From the IMG/VR virus record IMGVR_UViG_3300022911_000003, positions 1-64,000 of that record: a stretch of DNA of 64,000 nucleotides; one strand, 5' to 3'. The stretch comes from a virus. The notes below the pieces were generated by a model that saw nothing but the letters and a program-made list of their open reading frames with translations, was not told the DNA's origin and did no database searches. Position 1 is the stretch's first letter. The number at the start of each line of letters is the position of its first letter. Below, piece after piece: positions 57,986 to 64,000 of the stretch. The position numbers and the translations under genes are program-made.

Positions 57986-58842
57986 TGGCATCCTTCCTCG
58001 AAGGCACACTGGCGAAAGCACTGGATCGCGGCTTTAAAGGTACGTCCCTTGTCGGCCAAGTGTATCGCCGCGTCGTTCTTCCGGAGTTCGGAATCGATGA
58101 ATACGGAAAGCCGCGCGCACGCCAGGGTAACATCTGGGACTGCCGCGGCTTTCTGAGTCGCTGGAAAGACTCGTTCCGCAATCCCGGTGTTCGGGCCGAT
58201 ACACAGGTCAACATTTTCGCCGCCAGTCTCCCGGATGGTATCGAGCCCCTGAAGGACGACATGGTACAGTTCCGTGGGGACTGGTATCAGTTGTCTCAGG
58301 TCCGGGTCGATCCGGCTCTGGCACTGTGGATCTGCCCCGCGACAGTCGCGACAATTCCGACCGACCTGACATCAGACGAAGACATCAATGAGGACCTGAA
58401 CATGGCAATCGTAAATAATCCCAGGCCCACGTTCAAAGTCGCGATGATCGAGGATCAGGCCGTTCCGGCTAATACAGCGACGGTTGTGGCGTTTGACACG
58501 GTCAGAAACGATATCCAGTCCGGTTTCTCGACCGTGGCGCATAACTATGCCGTGCCGGCCGACGGCATTTATATGTTCTCGTCCCAGGTCATCGTGAACT
58601 CGGCCGAGGACTCGACCCTGATCTGGATCAAGCTCTATAAAAACGGCGTGGCGTGCAGCGAGACGGAATCGCCGTGGCACAACGACTGGGAGAATGGCCG
58701 CCTTGTGGTGAAGTTTACGACCCAGCAGCAGTGTATCGAGGACGATGTCATTGATGTCCGTATCTATGCCACTGCAGCGGGCCTGACGGCCGAGGGTGGA
58801 ACCTGCGAATTTAACGGTGCCTTTGTCGGGGCCTCGGCATGA
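57985..58842 (+). CDS. Head-tail joining protein fused to a C1q-like domain
   Basis: 285 residues, starts on the last base of the previous stop (TGATGG). The first ~110 residues (VYRRVVLPEFGIDEYGKPRA, NIFAASLPDGIEPLKDDMVQ) look like a phage head-tail adaptor. From about 145 on, the pattern TVVAFDTVRNDIQSGFSTVA, YAVPADGIYMFSSQVIVNSA and IKLYKNGVACSETE is a C1q/TNF-type jelly roll, normally seen in surface-exposed trimers. The fusion may display a decoration domain at the neck. Confidence 0.6.
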   Translation: MASFLEGTLAKALDRGFKGTSLVGQVYRRVVLPEFGIDEYGKPRARQGNIWDCRGFLSRWKDSFRNPGVRADTQVNIFAASLPDGIEPLKDDMVQFRGDWYQLSQVRVDPALALWICPATVATIPTDLTSDEDINEDLNMAIVNNPRPTFKVAMIEDQAVPANTATVVAFDTVRNDIQSGFSTVAHNYAVPADGIYMFSSQVIVNSAEDSTLIWIKLYKNGVACSETESPWHNDWENGRLVVKFTTQQQCIEDDVIDVRIYATAAGLTAEGGTCEFNGAFVGASA

Positions 58843-59282
58843 CCCTGACGTGGAACGACGGATTGAAGGTCAGGATCGCTGAAGCGGCCGAGGTCGGCTG
58901 CCTTCTGGCTGCTGAGAAGGTCATGGAGGCTGGTAACGACCTGATTCGGAGCGGACCAAAGACCGGGGCCGTCTATGACACGCTGTTTTTCACCCGAGGC
59001 TCTGGTTCTGAACGGCAGATCATCCCTTACGGCGAGCGCGACCCACATCAAGCCTCGGCACCGGGCGAAGCGCCGGCCTATGACACTGGGGAACTGGTTG
59101 CGAAGTCCCGAACCAATGCCATTCCGGGCGGGGGACAGGCCGAGTGGTATGCCGACTATGCCATCTATCTCGCCCGAGGCACGGATCGTATCGCACCCCG
59201 GCCATTCGACACGCTGGCCTTGGAACGCGAGCAAGACAATATCCGCGACATCGTCAACCGCACCGTGGCGGAGGCGCTGTAA
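58839..59282 (+). CDS. HK97 gp10-like tail completion protein
   Basis: 147 residues, ATGA overlap. A helical N-terminus is followed by SAPGEAPAYDTGELVAKSRT and YADYAIYLARGTDRIAPRPF, the usual blocks of HK97 gp10-like proteins that join the tail tube to the head. Confidence 0.7.
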   Translation: MTLTWNDGLKVRIAEAAEVGCLLAAEKVMEAGNDLIRSGPKTGAVYDTLFFTRGSGSERQIIPYGERDPHQASAPGEAPAYDTGELVAKSRTNAIPGGGQAEWYADYAIYLARGTDRIAPRPFDTLALEREQDNIRDIVNRTVAEAL

Positions 59283-59725
59283 TGATTTCTCTGGCCGAAG
59301 CGATCCGCACTGCGATTCTCGCCAATGACGCCGTGACGCGCCATTTGGACAAGTGGAACGGCGTGCCGGCCGTCATGATCAATGACGAGCGCCCCCCTGC
59401 CGATCTGCCCGACCGATTCGTGGTGATCGGCCCTCCGGGCGGCACGCTGGCCCGACCGTTGATGAACAAGAACGTCGACTATTTCACGCGGCAGGTCTCT
59501 GCTTTTGGGGAGCAGCCAGGCGATCAGAAGAAGATGAATATGGCGGCCGAGGCGATTCGGACCATGTTTCATCGCCAGCGCCAAAGCCTTGTCGTGGATG
59601 GGTTTAAGGTGGTGCATGTGCTTTGCACCTGGCCCGTTCCAGCACCGACGTCCGACGTCAACAGAATTGGCAGAATGGTCATGATGAACGTTCTGCTTGA
59701 AGAAAACCAGCCAGTTGTAGCATAA
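59282..59725 (+). CDS. Tail terminator-like protein
   Basis: 147 residues from the ATG of TAATG. SLAEAIRTAILANDAVTRHL at the N-terminus, then a strand-rich body (DRFVVIGPPGGTLARPLMNK) matches the DUF3168-type tail terminator position and layout. Confidence 0.6.
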   Translation: MISLAEAIRTAILANDAVTRHLDKWNGVPAVMINDERPPADLPDRFVVIGPPGGTLARPLMNKNVDYFTRQVSAFGEQPGDQKKMNMAAEAIRTMFHRQRQSLVVDGFKVVHVLCTWPVPAPTSDVNRIGRMVMMNVLLEENQPVVA

Positions 59726-59784
59726 CAGCGCTGTCTGATGCCCTGAACCGGCCCTTTGGCAAGGCATATTGAGGAGCCTTAACC

Positions 59785-60264
59785 ATGACGATCAGCACCT
59801 TGAATGGGACCACGGTTTTCATCAGCAGCGCCACCGTTACTGACACGACCGATACCATCACCGAATTCGCTGCCCTGACCTGGACCGAAATCGGCGAAGT
59901 CGAGAATATCGGCGCGTTCGGCGATTCGTCCAACGAAGTCACGTTTGCCAACCTGAAGAACGGCCGGGTCCGGAAGTACAAGGGTATGCGCAACGCTGGC
60001 ACGACGACACTGACGGTCGGCGCCGATCCGGCCGACGCGGGTCAGGATGCGATGGACGCGGCGCAGGAGTACGACGGTGCGCTGGACTACGCTTTCAAGT
60101 TTGTCTACAACGATGCCATCACCTTTGCCGGGACGCCGACGATCAAATATGCCCGCGGCAAGGTGATGTCGGCTCCGGTTCAAAACGGCGGGTCCGACAC
60201 CGTGAACCGCAAGCAGTACAACATCGGCATCAATTCGAAACTGTACGAAAAGCCTGCCACCTAA
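59785..60264 (+). CDS. Major tail tube protein
   Basis: 159 residues with GAGGAGCC upstream. Rich in Thr/Gly/Val strands (TISTLNGTTVFISSATVTDT, IGEVENIGAFGDSSNEVTFA, TIKYARGKVMSAPVQNGGSD). Size, composition and position just before the frameshifted chaperones identify it as the tail tube subunit. Confidence 0.75.
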   Translation: MTISTLNGTTVFISSATVTDTTDTITEFAALTWTEIGEVENIGAFGDSSNEVTFANLKNGRVRKYKGMRNAGTTTLTVGADPADAGQDAMDAAQEYDGALDYAFKFVYNDAITFAGTPTIKYARGKVMSAPVQNGGSDTVNRKQYNIGINSKLYEKPAT

Positions 60265-60298
60265 GCCCTGATTTCACCCACTGTCACCGGAGATGACA

Positions 60299-60670
60299 AT
60301 GACCGAACCCCTGATCGACTCGCTCGACGTAACCCTGAACGTCGGCGGCAAAGATGTCGTTCTGGCCTGTACCTTGGAGGCCGCCCGGAAACTCAGCCGT
60401 GGCGGCCTTATCAACAGGATGCACGCCATTTCCCAGCACGACCTTGAAGTCTACATCGACACCATCGCGATTGGCGCCGGGATGGAGGACAATGAACTCC
60501 TGCCCCAGGCCGTGTTCGAAACCGGGATGCGTGCTTTGGAAGTCAAGGTTTCGGAATTCTTGTACAACATCAACAATCCGAACCGGCACAAAGAAGAAGC
60601 CGCAGCCAAGGCCGCTGCTGAAGCCGCGAAGGGCAAAAAGGCCAAGACGGACCCCCAGCCGACGGCCTGA
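60299..60670 (+). CDS. Tail assembly chaperone, short form
   Basis: 123 residues from ATG 60299 (GGAG 6 bp upstream; the ATG at 60293 is too close). IDSLDVTLNVGGKDVVLACT and KLSRGGLINRMHAISQHDLE, then an Ala/Lys tail. It corresponds to gpG of lambda-like systems. A slippery C-AAA-AAG heptamer at 60634-60640 and a CCCCC run at 60652-60656 lie close to its end. Confidence 0.65.
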   Translation: MTEPLIDSLDVTLNVGGKDVVLACTLEAARKLSRGGLINRMHAISQHDLEVYIDTIAIGAGMEDNELLPQAVFETGMRALEVKVSEFLYNINNPNRHKEEAAAKAAAEAAKGKKAKTDPQPTA

Positions 60671-60930
60671 CGCCGGAGCAATACTACGACCGCCTCCTGG
60701 CTCGTGCCATGGGGCGGTTGCATTATACGCAGGCTCAGGCCCTTAAGTGTCACGTCGTCGCGCTGGAACAGGCGCTTGAATTCGATCAGGACCGGGACGT
60801 AGCGCTTCACGAGATCATCTGGTATGCCAATGGCGGTACGAAACCGCTGTATCCGAACCGAAAGGCGTCCGTGACGAAAAAACTTTCGGCCCCAGACGCC
60901 AAATCGGCGCTCCGGAACAACATACGATGA
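60622..60930 (+). CDS. Frameshift extension of the tail chaperone
   Basis: In the -1 frame, a reading frame overlaps the end of the short chaperone and continues to 60930 with no own ribosome site before its first good Met (60709). It reads DGLTPEQYYDRLLARAMGRL and LEQALEFDQDRDVALHEIIW, a helical region typical of gpT-type extensions. A -1 slip would fuse it to the short form. It lies directly before the tape-measure gene, where this arrangement is standard in long-tailed phages. Confidence 0.6.
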   Translation, partial: SREGQKGQDGPPADGLTPEQYYDRLLARAMGRLHYTQAQALKCHVVALEQALEFDQDRDVALHEIIWYANGGTKPLYPNRKASVTKKLSAPDAKSALRNNIR

Positions 60931-60939
60931 GGCGCCGGC

Positions 60940-63900
60940 ATGGTTGATGTTCCCGAACTCGGTACGGTCAAGGTCTCGATCATTGGGGACCTGACCCAGT
61001 TCACCAGCGCCGAGGCCGAGGCAAAGACCCGGTCGAAAAACCTGTCGGATCAGATGACGGCCGACGCCAAGAAGATTTCCGACGCCATGGGCGTGAACAT
61101 GAAGTTGTTCGCGAACTATGTGAAGTCGGGGACTGGCGATGCGGCGCAGGCCAACAAAGTCGCGCTTGATGCCATGGGCGTCAACTGGACCATGTTCAAT
61201 CGCAACGTCCGCGCCATGGAGGCACAGCGTGCGGCCGAGGCCCGGCAGACTGCGTCTGAAATTACCCGTGCGAACCGAGAAGCCAGTCAGTCGTCTGAAA
61301 AGGCGGCCCGCGATGCGATGCGGGTCACGAAGGAAAATCAGGCCGCCGTTCGCCAACTGATCAATACGTTCGACGTGATGCACGCCGCCGAGCTTCGAAC
61401 CGAAGATGCGTTGCGCGAAATCAACCGATTGAAGGGCATGGGCCTGATTTCGGATGAAAAGGCGATCGTGCTGCAAAAGGAGGCTGCAAATCAACTGGAG
61501 CGCTACAAGCGTTCCCAGCAGTCGAGCAGCGGTCTCAAGGGCCACCAACTCACGAACCTGTCGTATCAGGCCAATGACGTCATCTCCGGTCTGATGATGG
61601 GGCAGAACCCGGGTCAGATCGCGGCACAGCAGGGCGGCCAGATTTTCCAGATCCTGCAACAGTCCGAAGGCGGGGTGATGCGTGGCCTGGCCGGTGTCGG
61701 TGGCGCTGTTGGCAAATTCCTGATCAATCCCTTCACCCTGGCAGTTGGCGCGATAGGTGGTGCGGCCGCAGCCCTCGGCGCCCTGACGGCTCGGGCTCAG
61801 GACACCGATGCTGTCATTCGCAAGTTCACCGGCCTATCAGAGGTGTTTGGATCTGGTGGTCCGTATGACCCGAAGAAAATCGAAGCCTCGGCCCGAGCAC
61901 TGGACGTCTACGGCGGCAAGTTCAAGGATATTCAGGCCGAACTCCAGACCTCCATGACCCAAGGAATCTCGGCCGGCGCGCTGGAAAGCTTTGGCCGCAC
62001 TGCGGAGCATGTCGCAAAGGTCACGGGCGTTGACGTGAAACAGGCAGCCGACTCGATGGCGCGCGGTTTCACCGGGGGTTGGGAGCAGGTCAAGGCTCTG
62101 GATCAGCAGATGAACTTCCTGAGCCTGACCGAGGCCAAGCACATCAAGTCGCTGTTCGAGGATCACAGGGCCAGCGAGGCGCGCAACGAGTCGTACCGCA
62201 TCTTCGCCGAGAAGTACGGCAAAGCCTATAACGACACGTTGTCACAGGCAGACCTGCTCACCAATTCCCTCGCTTCGTCGTGGAATCGCATGGTCGAGGC
62301 CATGGGTAACTTTGGTCCAGTCACAGCCGCTACCAGTGCCATCGGCGGGCTTATTGACCAGATGACGAACTGGATGCTGCGGTATGCCCAGATCACAAAC
62401 CTCGCCAAGCCGAATCTTGAAAAGCGTCACGCTATGGATTTGGGCGACAGCATCAAGGCGTTCAACGATAAGGGAAAGGCACAGGCCGAGTATGACGAAT
62501 ACATGGCGAAGAACGGCGATCATATAAATGAGCCGTCTTATCGCTATTCCTATGCCATGGCGAAAAAGAAGTTGGACGAAGCCAGCGGTAAAAAGGTTGT
62601 TGCCGATGCACGGTTGTTCGAATCTACAGGTGCTCTGACCGCCCTGAACGCACCGGCAAATACCGGTGACATCATGACCAAGGGTGCGTCGGACAAAGCC
62701 GCGTTCTATGCCGAGGGCAAGGGTAAGAAGGCGCCAAAGGAAAAGTTGTCCGATGATGAGCGCGAGGTAAAGCGCGCCATCGAGAGCGTCGAGAAACTGA
62801 CCGCTGCGACCAAGGTCCAGAGCCAGGCCCGCGCCGACAACAATCAACTGATCGCGATGGGCGTGATCACGACCGAGGATGCGAACCGCGCCGCCGAAAT
62901 CACGGCCAAGACTTCGCAGTACCAGGACGCGCTTGATGCCGAGGCTAAGACGACCAAGACTGACCTGAAGGATAAGGTCGCGGCCCTGACGATCGAGTTG
63001 AAGAAGCAGCAGGATCTGGAAATCGAGTCGTCGATCTGGAAAACGGTCGAGGCTCAGAACAAACAGAACGCTGAACTGGATCTCGAACTCAGTCTGCTCG
63101 GCGCCACGAACCGGGAGCGCGCCGTTGCGATCGCTCAGGCCCAGGCCATCCGCAGCATCAAGGAGGCCGGTGGCGACCCGAACAGCGATGCGGGTCTGGC
63201 CCAAATCGCAGGTGCTGTGGCCGGGGCGAACAAGGGTGCCGATATCCAGAGCGGCACGTTCATGAAGCAGCAGAGCGATGCGCTGAGGGCTCAGACTCAG
63301 GAATGGGACATCGCTCGGGCCACGATGTACATGACCCGGCAAGAGGCTGCGGCGTATCGCAAGGAGCAGGAACTTCTGAACCAGGCCACGAATCAGGGGA
63401 TCGACCTGACCAAGGCCCAGAAGGACCAGATTCACGACATGGCGACGGCCTATAGCCAAGGCACGGCCGCGATGGAGAAGGCTCAGGCCATTCAGGACCT
63501 GATCAAGACCGGCTCTCAGACCCTGGAACAGGCCATCGAAGACATTGCGCTCAACGGCAAGAAAGGCAACGAAGTCCTGTGGGACATGGTCAAGGCTTTG
63601 GATGCCGCTGTTATCAAGGCCGCATTGCTCGGCGAAGGCCCGCTGGCGCAGTTGTTCGGCACGTCGAAAAACGGCGGCTTGCTGGGCATGATCGGCAATG
63701 GCACAGGCGGCGGGAGCGGTGGCGGCCTATCTGGAATCATCAGCGGCCTCTTCGGCGGCGGAAATACCGGCCCGGCCGCCTCGACCGGAACGTTCGGCAT
63801 GGACACGTACCAACTTCATGACGGTGGCGTGGCCGCACTGCACGGTATGCCGCGCATCGTGCATCCCTCGGTGTTCCAGAACGCGCCGAAGTTCCACGAG

Positions 63901-64000
63901 GGCAGGCTGAAGCCCAACGAACTGCCGGCCATTCTCGAAGACGATGAGGTGGTACTGAACCGTGGGCAACAGTCTGCGCTGCGGAAGAAGATGGGTGGAC
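60940..64000 (+). CDS. Tail tape-measure protein, incomplete
   Basis: At least 1020 residues from ATG 60940, running off the window. The N-terminus has LGTVKVSIIGDLTQFTSAEA; LSYQANDVISGLMMGQNPGQ and IAAQQGGQIFQILQQSE are classic tape-measure motifs. Hydrophobic helices near 250-280 and a long Ala/Lys/Gln/Glu-rich coiled coil follow. Near the edge HDGGVAALHGMPRIVHPSVF and LPAILEDDEVVLNRGQQSA resemble the C-terminal peptidase-linked end. Its length implies a long siphovirus-type tail. Confidence 0.9.
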   Translation, partial: MVDVPELGTVKVSIIGDLTQFTSAEAEAKTRSKNLSDQMTADAKKISDAMGVNMKLFANYVKSGTGDAAQANKVALDAMGVNWTMFNRNVRAMEAQRAAEARQTASEITRANREASQSSEKAARDAMRVTKENQAAVRQLINTFDVMHAAELRTEDALREINRLKGMGLISDEKAIVLQKEAANQLERYKRSQQSSSGLKGHQLTNLSYQANDVISGLMMGQNPGQIAAQQGGQIFQILQQSEGGVMRGLAGVGGAVGKFLINPFTLAVGAIGGAAAALGALTARAQDTDAVIRKFTGLSEVFGSGGPYDPKKIEASARALDVYGGKFKDIQAELQTSMTQGISAGALESFGRTAEHVAKVTGVDVKQAADSMARGFTGGWEQVKALDQQMNFLSLTEAKHIKSLFEDHRASEARNESYRIFAEKYGKAYNDTLSQADLLTNSLASSWNRMVEAMGNFGPVTAATSAIGGLIDQMTNWMLRYAQITNLAKPNLEKRHAMDLGDSIKAFNDKGKAQAEYDEYMAKNGDHINEPSYRYSYAMAKKKLDEASGKKVVADARLFESTGALTALNAPANTGDIMTKGASDKAAFYAEGKGKKAPKEKLSDDEREVKRAIESVEKLTAATKVQSQARADNNQLIAMGVITTEDANRAAEITAKTSQYQDALDAEAKTTKTDLKDKVAALTIELKKQQDLEIESSIWKTVEAQNKQNAELDLELSLLGATNRERAVAIAQAQAIRSIKEAGGDPNSDAGLAQIAGAVAGANKGADIQSGTFMKQQSDALRAQTQEWDIARATMYMTRQEAAAYRKEQELLNQATNQGIDLTKAQKDQIHDMATAYSQGTAAMEKAQAIQDLIKTGSQTLEQAIEDIALNGKKGNEVLWDMVKALDAAVIKAALLGEGPLAQLFGTSKNGGLLGMIGNGTGGGSGGGLSGIISGLFGGGNTGPAASTGTFGMDTYQLHDGGVAALHGMPRIVHPSVFQNAPKFHEGRLKPNELPAILEDDEVVLNRGQQSALRKKMGG

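Noticed and set aside
60451-61659. 402-codon minus-strand frame opposite the chaperone and tape-measure genes
   Set aside because: Antisense to clear tail genes; codon pattern mirrors the plus strand.

Overview
The window looks like most of the genome of a tailed, siphovirus-like double-stranded DNA phage, read in the usual modular layout. Base composition is moderately GC-rich and codon use is uniform. The DUF2793-type tail proteins and the style of the XRE regulator at 29.5-29.9 kb suggest an alphaproteobacterial host; this is an inference. I see no integrase, transposase, rRNA or CRISPR array. The left edge cuts a tail gene and the right edge cuts the tape-measure gene, so the missing DNA probably holds the remaining tail-tip genes and the two edges may be close on a circular map.

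Layout. 1-6.5 kb (+): two tandem pairs of tail-spike genes, each a DUF2793/SGNH-esterase protein followed by an overlapping partner, each pair behind a copy of the same promoter-like element. 6.5-9.3 kb (+): lysis cassette with several small membrane proteins, a GH19 endolysin and nested Rz/Rz1-type spanins. 17.8-9.3 kb (-): early operon led by RecT, an ExoX-like nuclease and a RecE-like PDDEXK nuclease, then many small genes. 17.9-28.0 kb (+): divergent operon with an HTH regulator, RusA, two DNA methyltransferases, DnaB helicase, a loader-like protein, a Gp37/Gp68 protein and a PhoB-like DNA-binding protein. 37.1-28.0 kb (-): about 24 small genes in a tightly overlapped operon with an XRE repressor and an NlpC/P60 hydrolase. 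37.1-38.8 kb: a non-coding stretch, a TerS-like gene and early promoters. 38.8-44.6 kb (+): small early genes including DUF1643, HD-hydrolase and ASCH-like proteins. 44.6-45.4 kb: a gene-free, highly structured RNA locus between two strong terminators, ending in a tRNA-like element. 45.4-47.3 kb (+): small membrane proteins and another structural gene. 48.2-47.3 kb (-): a TGT/DpdA-like gene pair. 48.7-64 kb (+): TerL, portal, connector, minor head, an Acb1-like/XkdF fusion, scaffold, decoration, capsid, head-tail joining, tail tube, frameshifted chaperones and tape measure.

How it fits together. A shared 14-bp motif (ATGTTGCACSTGTC) lies in front of the HTH gene at 17.87 kb and in both early promoters at 37.2 and 38.75 kb, so one regulator may control three early units. 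A different shared element (ATTGTG, then TAT near -10, then GCTC) precedes both tail-spike pairs and the portal gene and may be a late promoter. DNA protection looks layered: two methyltransferases, a possible 7-deazaguanine transferase, and an anti-CBASS-like domain fused to a head gene.

Most notable: the structured RNA locus at 44.9-45.4 kb; the C5-methyltransferase gene whose second half also reads as a plausible protein in another frame; the Acb1-XkdF fusion; and the three-site regulatory motif. All functional names rest on reading motifs by eye; no database search was possible.
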